Assembly (NCBI GenBank): GCA_949825065.1
Contig: OX463859.1
Location: 25,375,847 to 25,439,846, forward strand
Length of the DNA stretch: 64,000 nt
Direction of reading: 5' to 3'
Origin: Odontocerum albicorne
Taxonomy: Eukaryota > Arthropoda > Insecta > Trichoptera > Odontoceridae
Shown: one piece after another, positions 33,376 to 44,318 of the stretch
How positions within the stretch are numbered: the stretch's first letter is position 1
Layout of the letters: each line of letters opens with the position of its first letter
Notes under the pieces: generated by a model
Seen by the model: the letters and a program-made list of their open reading frames with translations, nothing else
Told to the model about the DNA's origin: nothing
The model's database searches: none
Program-made: the position numbers and the translations under genes

Positions 33376-33864
33376 TGTTTATACAATAAATTAAGATGAC
33401 ATATTATTTTACAAATTATTTATGAAGCTTATATCGATGTATGTAAGAAATACGGAAACGTGGACTTGGAAAATTAATGAAAGAAACCGGAATGCGGGGA
33501 CATGTGTGCATCCTTTTTTTGCAGCCATCACTTCATTTTGATGCATAAAAACAAGTGACCAAAGCTTTTAATTAAATTTTACGTAGTAACAATCAAAAAC
33601 GTATACTCGTATTTAACGGTTATTAATTATTAATCAAAGGGTATATCTTTATAATTAAATTATAAAATACGTGAGAGTGATATGTGAATCGAATAATTGA
33701 GCGTTAATATTAAAAATGTCAGTGGAATCAAACATTTTCAATTATTATAAACTGATTTCTTATTATATAGTAATACTTTATTTTTCCGTTCAACAGTAAA
33801 TTAATATCTTCTTAATAAATAGGTACACAGTTAGTTATTGTTATTCTATGCCTTATAATCATAC
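33376..33864. other. No gene recognised
   Basis: AT-rich; TACTCGTA at 33604. Nothing assignable. Confidence 0.45.
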
Positions 33865-34085
33865 CATGAAGACAACCTTCGTGGCATAGTTGGTAAGATT
33901 CTTGTCTCTTAACTCGGAAATTATGGGTTCGAATCCCGTTAGTTTTTAAAAGGATTCCAGTCTGATTTTCACTTAAGGTCTCTTTAGCCTCATTCTGGTT
34001 GCTTGAAATATATTTTCAAATGGCATTAAGTCCACCAGGTTATCCTGTATACAACATTGTACAATACAATACAATACAAGAAGTG
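33865..34085 (+). mobile_element. SINE family 1, full length
   Basis: Best complete copy. The A-box is in GTGGCATAGTTGGTAAGATT and the B-box is GGGTTCGAATCCCG. These are followed by TTTTTAAAAGGATTCCAGTC, CACTTAAGGTCTCTTTAGCC, the tail CTGGTTGCTTGAAATATATT with GGCATTAAGTCCACCAG, and a short ACAAT microsatellite end. Length about 215 bp. Confidence 0.9.
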
Positions 34086-34159
34086 ACAGCGGTCAAATAA
34101 TCATTGAAAAAATAAACATGTTTTGGCTCTATGTCGTTCCTTAAACGGTAACTATTAAA

Positions 34160-34464
34160 ACTGGATAGGTCACTGTGTGGTGGTTTGTCATCTTTACAGA
34201 ATGGGTATTATGGAGAACCCCAACTGCAAATGTGTTCTGGGTGATGAAATTATAGATTTTGCGAGAAGATTTGATTTAGTAAAAGCCGTATCTTTACCGC
34301 GTCCAATGAATGTTGCGTTTCTTCTTTCTTCGTGGAACTTTTCCACTCATAGATCGATTATCAAATTTTCGAAGCTTAATCAGCTGAAACTAGAAATTGT
34401 CTAGAATTGTTATTTAAAAAAAAGTTTTATCATATTGACTCATATAATTGCATAATGACTTGAA
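34160..34464 (+). pseudogene. LINE family C, RNase H C-terminus
   Basis: Plus strand WIGHCVVVCHLYRMGIMENP, NCKCVLGDEIIDFARRFDLV, FLLSSWNFSTHRSII and KLNQLKLEIV with a stop at 34402-34404, then 3' UTR (CTAGAATTG, ATTGACTCATATAATTGCAT). The HLYRMG.MENP.C.C motif marks the zinc-knuckle end of an RNase-H LINE; the second half of the knuckle is lost. The 3' UTR is interrupted at 34464 by another LINE and resumes at 35124. Confidence 0.78.
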
Positions 34465-35123
34465 AATAGTCTGGAAAGGTGGAGAAGAATTTTGGAGGAC
34501 AATGGATTGAGACTGAGCAGAAAGAAAACAGAATATCTATAGCGATGGAGGATGTGCAGCAGATGTAACACATAGAATTGGTGTGGGACGGATGAAGTTT
34601 AGATCAATGACGGAAGTTCTATGTGATCCGAAAATTCCATTAAAGTTAAAAGGAAAAGTATACCAAACGATTGTCAGACCCACACTCTTGTATGGCTCCG
34701 AATGCTGGACGATGTATAACTCTTACTCTAGGCAACTAGAAACTGCTGAAATGCGCATGCTAAGATTGTCAGCTCGTGTGTCCCTTAGAGACAAAATAAA
34801 AAGTTCACGCATTCGTGGAAGCCTAGGTGTTACAGACATCAACAGTAAGATGGAGGAGAGGCGATTTAGATGGTATGGGCAGTTTGGACGCAGAGCACCC
34901 GATCACATTGTGAACCAGGCAATCTCCATGGATCTTCCTCGAATAACAACCAGAGGAAGACCAAATAATTCGTGGGTGGTGCAAAAAGATAACCTGATGC
35001 AGAGGCACGGCCTGGGGGACGTAGTCCGGGACAGAAGAGCATACAACCTGAGGACGAGGAGAGCTGACCACAACAGTCTTCGCAGACAGTGAGTTGGGAT
35101 GGAACCAGGGAGAAGAATTACAC
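34465..35123 (+). mobile_element. RTE-like LINE D inserted in LINE C
   Basis: A 5'-truncated insertion bounded by AATGACTTGAA at 34454-34464 and again at 35124-35134, an 11-bp target site duplication (13 bp with one mismatch). No poly(A) tail at the 3' end. The flanking sequence joins into the family C 3' UTR if the insert is removed. Confidence 0.85.
34471..35092 (+). pseudogene. LINE D reverse transcriptase C-terminal part
   Basis: Starts LERWRRILEDNGLRLSRKKT then EYL and a stop. After an internal gap of roughly 45-50 codons relative to relatives it continues in another frame with DVTHRIGVGRMKFRSMTEVL, LKLKGKVYQTIVRPTLLYGS, ECWTMYN, ETAEMRMLRL, RIRGSLGVTDINSKMEERRF, RWYGQFGRR and a basic C-terminus ending LRTRRADHNSLRRQ. 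The KLKGK.Y.T..RP..LYG.ECW and AEMRMLR blocks define this arthropod LINE group. The long frame from 34583 is open but lacks the polymerase core. Confidence 0.9.
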
Positions 35124-35180
35124 AATGACTTGAATTTGGTTCACAAATCATCCTAGTTTGGGTGGATTGTCTATTAAAAA
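35124..35180 (+). mobile_element. LINE C 3' UTR, part after the insertion
   Basis: Begins with the second target-site copy, then GGTTCACAAATCATCCTAGT and TTGGGTGGATTG, as at the 3' ends of the copies at 7931 and 37915. Confidence 0.8.
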
Positions 35181-35384
35181 GAATCTTCCTATAACAACAC
35201 TTAATGTGGAATACGAACGTAGATACAGCTGATTAAAAAAAGTTTGATACAACTAAATACATTTAATCGAACAAGAATAAAAATAAAAAGTGCGAATAAC
35301 ACGAGGTTGTAAGGAAGGAAAGAGGGGAAACGTTGCGGGTCAATAATAAAACCCAACGAATCAGATCTAGTCAGAGGAAGTCTA

Positions 35385-35670
35385 GTTTAGAGTTGCATGG
35401 TCGCACGGTTACGCACTGGACTTCAGTACTGAAGGTCGTCGGTTCGAATCCAGCGCTGTGCTAGTCCCGTCGAATGACACAGGTATTTTTTCCGCCTAGT
35501 ATTCGAGGGTATAAGTGGATATCTATGGCTTAGGTCAAATATATTCATTCAAAAAGAGAAAAAAAAAACCATGCCGGTGTGCTCCGATCGTCTCGCTTTG
35601 GTATGCCATCAGATCCAGCATAGTGGTGTGGCCGGTAGGTTTGCTGGTGTGCAACGGGTCTCTAGCTTAA
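35385..35670 (+). mobile_element. tRNA-derived SINE, family 2
   Basis: The head resembles a tRNA gene (CATGGTCGCACGGTTACGCA as A-box region, GTCGGTTCGAATCCAGC as B-box) but has no acceptor stem. It is followed by GTATTCGAGGGTATAAGTGG, an A tract and a moderately GC-rich body (CATCAGATCCAGCATAGTGG). Only copy seen in the window, unrelated to family 1 beyond the pol III boxes. Confidence 0.7.
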
Positions 35671-36175
35671 AAAAACTTCATGGCTCAGCTTTGCTTTACA
35701 ACTAAATTGACGTTGGAATGGCGAGGGGATCCTCGACTACGATGCCCAGCAAAGAACGAACTATCGATCGAGACAGAGGAAACGAGTTACTATATAGTAT
35801 ATCATAAACCAAAACGTAGGTGGTCTTTTTCCGTATCCTGTATTAGACAGATATTTGAAAATAAGACTCCAAATTGAGTCATCGGGCCTTAGAGCGTTGG
35901 GTTAATTCGTCAACGCCCTTAAAATAAACGATAACGATTGCCATAGATCGCATCAGCACTGGTTTGGCCAAGGCTTCAAAAGACGTGAAGTGTCAAGATA
36001 TGACTCGACCCGGATGTAGGTGTTTTATTACATCCGTGTGTTTCAGAGGAGATATACAGGGTGATGAGATTAAATGTAAGTATGGTTAATATTTGTTACT
36101 ATTTTCTATCATTGTATTAGAGAAAATAACTTCATAACTTTTCACACAACGATTGACACGAGTTTACGTATTTCT
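35671..36175. other. No gene recognised
   Basis: Moderately GC-rich to about 36060, which may be the continuation of the family 2 element. The 65-aa open frame at 35680-35877 has no recognisable domain. Confidence 0.4.
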
Positions 36176-36177
36176 TA

Positions 36178-36215
36178 TCTGGTCGGTTGGAAGAGATTGC
36201 TGTATGACAATCAAC
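36178..36215 (+). mobile_element. SINE family 1 tail
   Basis: TCTGGTCGGTTGGAAGAGAT, then TGCTGTATGACAATCAAC; head missing. Confidence 0.6.
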
Positions 36216-36879
36216 TTTTAATTAATATATGTACTTAACAATGAAGTGTCTAACTTCATCGTCCATTTCCTATTTGGGCAAACAGAGAAAAAATATCTCC
36301 TCTTCATTCTATCCTGTTGCATATACTTTGTTTCTGTCACTTTCATACACTTCGTCATTTATGTTCTCTTATTGTAAGGGATTTTCTAACTTCCCTCTTT
36401 CACAATGCTATTTTTTTTCATGTTTTTTGTACCTTCTATACTAATTATATATAATAATACGAGTATAGATAATTTTTGTGAATGTTCCATTATTCATTCT
36501 TTCTAGATGTGCGAACCATTCAAATGCTCTTTTCTTCTCCAGTTTTATATGTAAAAATCTTCATGAATCTGACACTTTTCTGCACTCTGATGATGCGCCG
36601 ATAAAATCTCTACATAAATTAATTCATACAAATTTTCATTATCATGGGTAGTGTCCATGTCAGAAACCTGAAACTAGGAATTAGGAGAATATAGTTCTAC
36701 GGTTGAATTATTTATAAAAATATTTGCTCGATACCAGGTACATGTCCTTTTTCGGGAGAGACGTCGTTGACGTAAAAACACGATCACGGAAACGCAAATT
36801 CAGTTCATTACGTTTAAACATAGAATTGGTGTACAAAGTGTTAAAAAGAGTGCTGAATTATTTGTTTTATATAATAAAA
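36216..36879. other. Mostly unassigned; weak LINE A traces
   Basis: 36270-36400 resembles the reversed LINE family A 3' end (CCTGTTGCATATACTTTG, CACTTTCATACACTTCG) but too weakly for a firm call. TACGAGTA at 36468. Confidence 0.35.
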
Positions 36880-37478
36880 ACTAAATAATATCAGAAGGAA
36901 TGTCTAAAATTGGTGTAAAAAACTAAATCATACCAGAAGGAATATCTAAAGATGGTGTTAAAAACTAGATAATACCAGAAAGAATATCTAGAGCTGGTGT
37001 AAAAAAAAAACTAAATAAAACCAGAAGGAATATCTAAAGCTGATATAAAAAACTAGATTATACCAGAAAGAATATATAAAGTTAGTATAAAAAAAAACTA
37101 AATAATACCAAAAGGAATATCTAATGCTGGTGTGAACAACTAAATATTATCAGAAGGAATATCTAAAGCTGGTGTAAAAAACTAAATAACACCAGAAGGA
37201 ATATCTAAAGTTGGCGTAAAAAAAACAAATAATATTAGAACGAATATCTAAAGTTGGTGTAAAAAAGTAAAAAACATCAAAAGAAATATCTAAAATTGGT
37301 GTAAAAAACTGAATAATACCAAAAGGAATATCTTAATATGGTGTAAAAAACTAAATATTATCAGAAGGAATATCTAGAGCTGGTGTAAAAAACTAAATAA
37401 TATAGGAAGGAATATCTAAAGGTGGTGTAAAAAAACAAATAATATCAGAAGTAATATCTAAAGCTGGTGTAAAAAAAG
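36880..37478 (+). repeat. Minisatellite, ~42-bp unit, 14 copies
   Basis: Unit ACTAAATAATACCAGAAGGA followed by ATATCTAAAGCTGGTGTAAA and an A run. Units are 70-90% alike, and much of the length variation is in the A run. No reading frame. Flanks show no matching single copy, so the source sequence is unknown. Confidence 0.94.
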
Positions 37479-37914
37479 AACTGCAATAATTATCTCTGCC
37501 AATTTTCCACCTGTTTACTGTTACTGTTAATTTCGTTTTTGATGTTTGGACAGATTATTAAATTATAACGATCAAATAATAACATCCAATAAGAATCGTT
37601 TTGAAACTCTCTTCTCTCTAGAGGCCATGTTAATATCCATGTCTTGGTAAGTATCTATTTCTCATATAAAAGTTTGTTTACAACTATAACTTTGTTTGCT
37701 CAATTTAAATTGATATCTGGATTCATATAATTGATAATTGAATTAAACAAACAGAATATATTATATCTAAGGTTTGATTTTGATTGTAAGGTTATCTTTT
37801 AAAAAGAGTAAAATGCATTAAAATTTCAGTTATGTACAAGAGTAAATGATATATTTTGACATACTTTCGTATGCAAATAATTGGTTCTTCTTGAATAGCA
37901 ATTTTTTTTTCTTA
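37479..37914. other. No gene recognised
   Basis: AT-rich, unassigned. Confidence 0.45.
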
Positions 37915-38060
37915 TTCAATCCACCCAAACAAGGATGATTTGATTCACAAAATTAAAGCCTATATGCAACTTTACGAGTCAATATAAAAAAAAAATTTAA
38001 AAAATGACAATTCTAGATAATTTTAAGTTTCAACTGAGTAAGCTTCAGAAATTTATAAAG
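37915..38060 (-). mobile_element. LINE family C 3' end
   Basis: The minus strand reads KFLKLTQLKLKII and a stop, then the family 3' UTR (CTAGAATTGTCATTTTTTAA, ATATTGACTCGTAAAGTTGC) ending in TTTGGGTGGATTG. It supports the uninterrupted structure of the copy split at 34464/35124. Confidence 0.75.
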
Positions 38061-38094
38061 CTTAAATAATCTTTTAATGTAATCAAATATAACG

Positions 38095-38490
38095 TCTTTA
38101 CTTGGTTGAATGTAAATCTAAAAATTATTGCATTGAAAAAAGTACATAGAGTGCTAATGTATGAAGGATTATGAAATGTGTTGATTAAGGGTATGTGTGA
38201 ATTAAGGGTGGGCTCATGTGTTGTGGAAGATGAAGAAAAACTCTCTAAAAATGACTTAGGCATGTAAAACGAATACATTAAGAAATACTAATAAAACAAA
38301 TATATACATAGTGCAAATGTGAGTAAACGGCAGGGAAAATGAAGGTATGATTGGATCAAAAGAATTGTATTTTGTAATATGAAAACTTAGGAGAACTCTA
38401 ACGAACTGTATGAGAAGGTGTATACCATCGATGGAGATAGGGAAGTCTAGCGCTCTGTCCTCTTTGCCTTCCCTTACAAGGAGATAGCGT
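38095..38490 (+). pseudogene. LINE family A fragment
   Basis: In order: GTGTGAATTAAGGGTGGGCT (ECGLK region), CATGTGTTGTGGAAGATGAA, GACTTAGGCATGTAAAACG, a GGAAAATGAAGGTATGATTG segment and AGCGCTCTGTCCTCTTTGCC with CCCTTACAAGGAGATAGCGT (W.SVL.AYP.GEIA). Multiple stops. Confidence 0.65.
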
Positions 38491-39224
38491 GATGGTGTGT
38501 ACGTATGTATGTAAAACTTTATTTTATGTTTTATTTGCAGTTTTTATGATTTTTTCTTCAAATATTACTCTTATCAGGCATTTTAAAATCCCATTCAAAC
38601 ATTACAGCATGATATTTCAATGTCTCTTTTTGTGTAAATAAAACGTAAATTTTTAATGTTTATCTTTCGACAAGTGTTAAACTTTTTGATCAAATCACAG
38701 TTTTTCGAGTTGGGTAGACAATATCAACAAATTACGGACTGTTTTCGCTGAGAATGACAATTAACGGAAAATTGGCGAAGAATCTGAACACTTGATAGAA
38801 TTAGCAAGTTTTTCACTGTTTCCATTCGATTGTCCTTGGTTTGCTTTTAAGAAATTAAGGTCCTTTTCAGGTACTTACCTACGTCTTTTCCCACTTTGTA
38901 TAATTTCAGCTTGTATTTTTTATTGATTTCCTTTCAATGTGCAAATGAAAGAAAATATACATTGAATAAAAATAAAGTTATATAACCCATATTTACGAAC
39001 TTGAATTAATCGAAACAGCCAATAAATTACCATTTGTTGGTAATCAAAAGTGTGGGTACAGAAATCGCGGCTTTAAGCAACACTTTTGAAGTATATTAAT
39101 AAATAAAATATAAGTAATATTTTTTCGAGGGATTTTTAAAAGATCGGTGGAATTTAATAAAAGTCTTAAGTCAAGCATATAAAGTAGGATGCCATTATAA
39201 AAATTGATTCTTCATTATTTTAAA
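38491..39224. other. No gene recognised
   Basis: AT-rich with no family identified. Confidence 0.45.
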
Positions 39225-39951
39225 AGTGTTGAGATTAATAAATAAATAAATATAGGTTTATTGATAGCAACATAGTATGTACATAATACATTTAAAAATA
39301 CTTCAAGAACACATAAATTGCAGAGAATACATTAAAGACAGAAGCTATCAAAAGGTCTGGGCTCATCTAATAACATCCCCCGGCCAAGATACACCCCACC
39401 AATATAGGGCGAGCCCAGCCACGGGGCACCAGATGTTTTTCAGCCCACGCCCTTGCACATGTAGAACAAGAAGAAAAAAAACACAGAAAATAAATAGATG
39501 GCAGAAAAATATAATACATTCAAGAGAGAAGATATTAAAAGATCTGGGCTCATCCCACAAACATTCCCCCGGCCGAGATACACCCCACCAATGTAGGGCG
39601 AGCCTGGCCGCAAGGACATCGGACCCACACCCCTGTATATCTAGATTAAAAAAAAAACAAAATGTATGACAGTAAACAAAATTAAAAGTCAACCAACATA
39701 TACCACCTCAGGTTAATTGTAAACAAGAACGAAAAAAAGAAAAGTCTCAAAGGAGTCCAAATTTTATAAAATAAAATGAGAAATAGGAAATGATGTTTAC
39801 ACATAAAAACTACGACACAATACATTGAAATAGTTAAGCAGTAATATAAAAATGAATGAGAAGACAACGCACAAACACGCACGCACAATCCCCGATTCAC
39901 CACCAGCGAAAAGAGAGAATAGAAAGAAAAAAAAAACAAATAAGAGACCTA
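39225..39951 (-). mobile_element. Jockey-type LINE 3' UTR with internal duplication
   Basis: Minus-strand 3' UTR of the LINE below. It carries two direct subrepeats of about 190 bp, each with GGGCTCGCCCTA.ATTGG, GTGTATCTCGGCCGGGG, ATGAGCCCAGACCTTTT (seen reversed at 39355-39445 and 39535-39635). It ends CAATAAACCTATATTTATTT. The same 3' UTR, in the plus orientation, lies at 47690-48205. Confidence 0.85.
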
Positions 39952-40755
39952 TTAACCACCCAGAAGATAAAACTTTAGAGCATCTCTGAAGGTACAACTA
40001 TTCACCCGCTCTTTCAAGGCCTGGGGCAACTTATTCCAGCATTTGCTGGCTGAGTATGAGAAGGATCCCTTGAATAGTGTTAGATTATGGTTTGGGATCA
40101 CTAAAATAGTTTGGGATCAGTAGAAGAGAAATAAGATTGTTATAGGACCGAACTGAAGAGTAATACTTCAAAATACTTAAATAATTTGTAACGAAGCTGA
40201 TCTTCTAAAAGCCATGCCAAAGACAAATCCCAACATTTTAATTCGTCTACTGTTAATATAATTACATAAATTCAGTACATGACTGAATGTGTTGCCCAGA
40301 TCTACAACCTTAAACTACAACATCACAATTTTTAAAGAATAAGGGTAAGTTATTGGTTTCTTAATTGTGTGGAAACTGATGTATTGTTTTTTTTTAAATA
40401 AGTTCATTTTTAAGGCAGCCATAATGTTCATTTTCAGGAAAGAAAATCTTCATGTCGTTAACAAAAAACTGTATTTCGGAATCGCTGAAAATTTCAACGA
40501 TATTTTAAACGAATAATAAAAACAAAACGGGTCCAATGTACTAAATCTAGGGGATACCGCTGAAATCTCAAAATTTATTCGATGTTAATTAATTTATCCT
40601 CACTGAAATAGTTCTGTCATTAAAACAAAATTGGATCCTTAAGAGGAACTGACCCCCGAAATCCTCACTCTGCGAATTGCTGAATTAGATTTTGTGGCAG
40701 ACCTTATCAAAAGATTTATTGAAATCGGTGCACACCGCACTCAGATGTTGTTTTT
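39952..40755 (-). pseudogene. Jockey/CR1-type LINE reverse transcriptase
   Basis: Minus-strand reading from 40755: HLSAVCTDFNKSFDKVCHKI, then LLRIQFCFNDRTISVRI, a damaged GVPQGS region (SGIP), IGPVLFLLFV, FSDSEIQFFVNDMKIFF, ITYPYSLKIVML. The C-terminus GSFSYSASKCWNKLPQALKE, RVNSCTFRDALKFYLLGG ends at a stop at 39952-39954. The catalytic (Y/F)ADD box reads FVND, so an essential Asp is lost, and many in-frame stops occur. Endonuclease domain absent (5'-truncated). Confidence 0.85.
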
Positions 40756-40964
40756 AGTAAACTGTTTTAGATACTCGTGTGTAATAAACATAATTAATTA
40801 GAATACTTAATGTTTATCTCCACTCAAAAGCCGTGTAGTGGAAATAATGTGACATATGCTAAATACCAATTAGCTCAAGATAAATTTCTATAATAGTTTA
40901 GAATGGAGGATTAAAGGCATATTTTATTGAACATTACATTTAAGGTAAGAAAAATACGTAAACA

Positions 40965-41400
40965 GAGGTAAATTTAATTAAACAGCACATGAAGAATTCT
41001 TTTTTGCCGTGACTTCAATGCTGATGAAATAACCTGTAAATTAGTGACCATACTATATTCATGTGGTTTTCTTAGAAAATATAGTGTGGTGGTTTCCCAT
41101 TGTCTTCCGCACAGCAGTAGATGTAAGGAATTGTATACATGTTGTATATATTATGAGCCTTGCTGCCAACATACTATATTTTGGGATGTAGTACTAAGAC
41201 TCAGATGATATTATGTGGACTTGTGAATGTTACGTGGGAGCAGGAATGATTTAGAAATATTTTGGATAAACTTAAGGGGAAGCATGAATGATGAAGGCTG
41301 CGACGCTTTCGAAACGTCGTCCATCATTTAAGCCAACGGAATACGACAACAATTCAAAATGTTTTTAACAAGTAGATATAAGTTGGAAAGATTAGAAGAA
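40965..41400 (+). mobile_element. Dispersed repeat H, uninterrupted copy
   Basis: About 430 bp shared with 44625-45830. It contains AACAGCACATGAAGAATTC, GTTGTATATATTATGAGCCT, GCCAACATACTATATTTTGG, GATGAAGGCTGCGACGCTTT, CGAAACGTCG, CATTTAAGCCAACGGAA and TTTTTAACAAGTAGA. The TTCGAAACGTCG motif resembles retroposon 3' UTR sequences. Serves as the empty-site control for the hAT insertion at 44975. Confidence 0.85.
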
Positions 41401-41774
41401 AATATAGGCGATATACAGAAGAAGAGGTAACCAACCTTTGTGACCCTCCACCAAATAAATCCTGCGATCTCACGCAGTATCTAGGGTGTGACTAGTGTCC
41501 ATGCACTGACAGCTACTTGGAGTCAAACGTTGAGTTTGTGATGTAAGCGGACCAAGAACTGAGTACTTTATAGGTGACCCTAGACTAGCCAGTACTGTCC
41601 ACATGGTACTACCCCTTAAAATCTCGTTACACTCCAAGAATAATATGGTTTAAATACTTTTAAACGTTTTGAAAATATTTTAAACTTATAAAAATACTTT
41701 TTTCATACTTAAAAAAAAGGCTACGGAGGTCAACAAATGTCGTATTTAAATAACAACCGATGAGGATGATACAA
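41401..41774. other. Unassigned
   Basis: Moderately GC-rich around 41430-41600 (GACCCTCCACC, GATCTCACGCAGTATCTAGG). It may belong to a repeat, but no second copy is in the window. Confidence 0.4.
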
Positions 41775-41960
41775 ACATACCATCACGCCATACCTCATTT
41801 GGGGTAGGCAGAAAAGAGAGATCTCTACACCGCACTTTCCAAAGCACACCTCTTCACCTCACCTTAACTCATTCATCTCGTTATTTATAACTTCCTGTTT
41901 CTCATGCTTTAAAAAAAATTCCTTAGTCAAAATAACTCCTTCCATTATTTTTTCGGATTA
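41775..41960 (-). pseudogene. LINE family A 3' fragment
   Basis: Reversed family end: CATACCATCACGCCATACCT, GGGGTAGGCAGAAAAGAGAG, then TCATTCATCTCG and CTTCCTGTTTCTCATGC. No open frame. Confidence 0.65.
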
Positions 41961-41997
41961 TCTCGCACACGCACGCCATTTTTTTGTAATATTCTTT

Positions 41998-42175
41998 TGC
42001 TGTGTACAAAGTAACCTGTTACATTTACTGCCATGTGGATATCGCTTCCAAACAATCAGATGTCGACGAGGACTAAATTAAAACACTCGTAAAAGACTAA
42101 GACCTTTTTTAAAAATATTCAGCTACCTCTCCAGACTGGAAGTCAGACGTCTTATGAACTAGTGTATGGGAGTTG
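41998..42175 (-). mobile_element. SINE family 1, full length but diverged
   Basis: Tail reversed at 42020-42060 (TGCCATGTGGATATCGCTTC, CAAACAATCAG), body TAAGACCTTTTTTAAA, then the head around GTCAGACGTCTTATGAACTA (reverse of TAGTT..TAAGACGTC). Confidence 0.75.
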
Positions 42176-42299
42176 CAAATGTTTATACATACATTAGTAT
42201 GTATATATTTTTAAGTCTTTCAGGACTCATTCTTAATTAAGAAAATAATCTTGAGATGTCTTATCTATCTAAGATCTCATTTTCAATATCAACTTGCAA

Positions 42300-43240
42300 G
42301 GTATAATAGAATACTGAATGAAGTGGTTAAGGATGAATGTTCACTTGCGATTGTGTTAAATAAGATGAAGAAGAGGTAACTAAGATTGTGTTAAATAAAA
42401 TGAAGAAGAGATAACTAAGATTGTGTTAAATAAGATGAAGAAGAGCTAACTAAGGTTGTGTTAAATAAGATGAAGAAGAGGTAACTAATATTGTGTAAAA
42501 TAACATGAAGAAGAGGTAACTAATTTTGTGTAAAATAACACGAAGAAGAGGTAACTAAGGTTGTGTTAAATAACATGAAGAAGAGGTAACTAAGGTTGTG
42601 TTAAATAAGATGAAGAAGAGGTAACTAAGGTTGTGTTAAATAAGTTGAAGAAGAGGTAACTAAGGTTGTGTTAATTAAGATGAAGAAGAAGTAACTAAAG
42701 TTGTGTTAAATAAGATGAAGAAGAGGTAACTAAGGTTGTGTTAAATAAGATGAAGAAGAGGTAACTAAGATTGTATTAAATAAGATGAAGAAGAGGTAAC
42801 TAAGGTTGTGTTAATTAAGATGAAGAAGAGGTAACGTAAGTTGTGTTAAATAAGATGAAGAAGAGGTAACTAATGTTGTGTTAAATAAGATGAAGAAGAG
42901 GTAACTAAGGTTGTGTTAAATAAGATGAAGAAGAGGTAACAAAAGTTTTGTTAAATAAGATGAAGAAGAGGTAACCAAGGTTGTGTTAAATAAGATGAAG
43001 AAGAGATGACTAAGATTTTTTTAATATAAAGAAATACTAACAAAACAAATAAATAGTGCAAATGTGAGTTGAAAGTTTTTTAGAGGAAAACTAAGGAAGA
43101 TATGGTTGGATCAAGTGAATGATATTTGAAAAGGAAATATAAAAATTCTTTACAAAAAGGTGTATATGGTAAATGTAGAAAGGGGAATGAAACGTTGTCC
43201 TCTCTGACTAAACCGACTGGGAAATGGCATTATAGCATTT
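42300..43240 (+). pseudogene. LINE family A fragment split by a minisatellite
   Basis: Left part 42300-42348 (GTTAAGGATGAATGTTCACT: VKDECSL). The right part 43014-43240 has AATAGTGCAAATGTGAGTTG, GGAAGATATGGTTGGATCAA (RKIWLDQVNDI), then ACGTTGTCCTCTCTGACTAA and CTGGGAAATGGCATTATAGC. The middle is the 35-bp repeat array. Confidence 0.8.
42349..43013 (+). repeat. Minisatellite, exactly 35-bp unit, 19 copies
   Basis: Unit GATTGTGTTAAATAAGATGA plus AGAAGAGGTAACTAA. All 19 units keep 35 bp without indels (665 bp in total), and most differ at 1-4 positions. The unit corresponds to the DVLNKMKKRN-like coding segment of LINE family A seen once at 14440-14480 and 14810-14850, so the array grew inside this LINE copy. 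Confidence 0.97.
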
Positions 43241-44029
43241 TTGTACATTTGTGCTTATAATATTCGAATGGATCAAACTATTATCTGAAATTTGTTCATT
43301 GTTTATTATATGATGACGATGATTCGAATTATTTTAAATATATTCCTAACGCATTTCATTTACGTAACAAGATCGATGATAACACGTCACCTTAAAAATT
43401 CGCTTAAGCTCTTTCGGGTAAAATCAATTTTAAAGGTCATCCGATAATTTTTTCATCGCTTTTGGATATTGAAGGTCGATAAACGACTTTGATTGATGGT
43501 TTTATAGAGTTGACATTGGGATGGGAAATATATCTCTATTAGATTATCGAAAATTTTCATAAAATCATCAAAAAAGTATATTTGAATGGTCTATTCATTC
43601 AATTTTTTTTAAGTTACCTGTAAAATTCGATTGACAAATGGTGTCATTATGTTGAAATATTATATCAAACTGGTGTTGTTTAAACTAAACGAGAGTATTT
43701 TGTTTAGCGATTTTAGGAAAAATTGATGTCTGGCGTAGTAAATATATGAGGATAGACAGTAAGGTAAAATTTACAAAGCATATGTGAGGTTAATAATTAA
43801 TTATAGAATAGAGTCTAGAGCAGATGCAACAAAAACAAAAAAAAATCATATCTTAAGATATGAAAACCTCCAAAGGCTTTAATTTCATAAGATATGAACG
43901 CTTTTTAGATAGAGTTTGAAACTTTCGTATCTATTAAATATTAAAGACAAATTTCTAGAAGAGTTAAGAATGGAGTTTCGAATATATATTGTATTGAAAA
44001 TTATTAATTAAGAGAAAAACTTCATCATT
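43241..44029. other. No gene recognised
   Basis: AT-rich. A near-palindrome CATATCTTAAGATATG occurs at about 43847. Otherwise nothing assignable. Confidence 0.45.
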
Positions 44030-44318
44030 ATTCTATCGCGTAGCTTATGATTGAGCATCGTGATTCCCATGATAGCCTTCGACAACTCATATTCATCCAT
44101 TCCTGCACTCCGCGGTTCGAAGGGCAGTTATTAAGGGTAGTTTAGTACCGTTTCTCACTTGGCCAGTCCAATGCATTGGGCTTCTTCCTCATGTGCGTCG
44201 TCCTTACACGCTTTCAGTTACCACAAAACTTTCCAAACTGTATCCTTGGCCATGAACAATGTGCCCAAAGAATCGGAAGACTCATAGAAGCTACATCTGT
44301 TGGTGATTCTCAGTTTGT
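44030..44318 (-). pseudogene. LINE family B ORF2 C-terminus
   Basis: The minus strand reads VFRFFGHIVHGQGYSLES (from 44300 downward), and the distal part shares GCATCGTGATTCCCATGATA and CCTGCACTCCGCGGTTCGAA with 6536 and 61600. Stops are present; this is the FGH.AR...SLE block of a LINE. The plus-strand 146-aa frame over 44176-44616 is its antisense plus the minisatellite. Confidence 0.72.

Noticed and set aside
34823..35151. Minus-strand open frames of 82-100 aa
   Set aside because: Antisense of LINE D reverse transcriptase.
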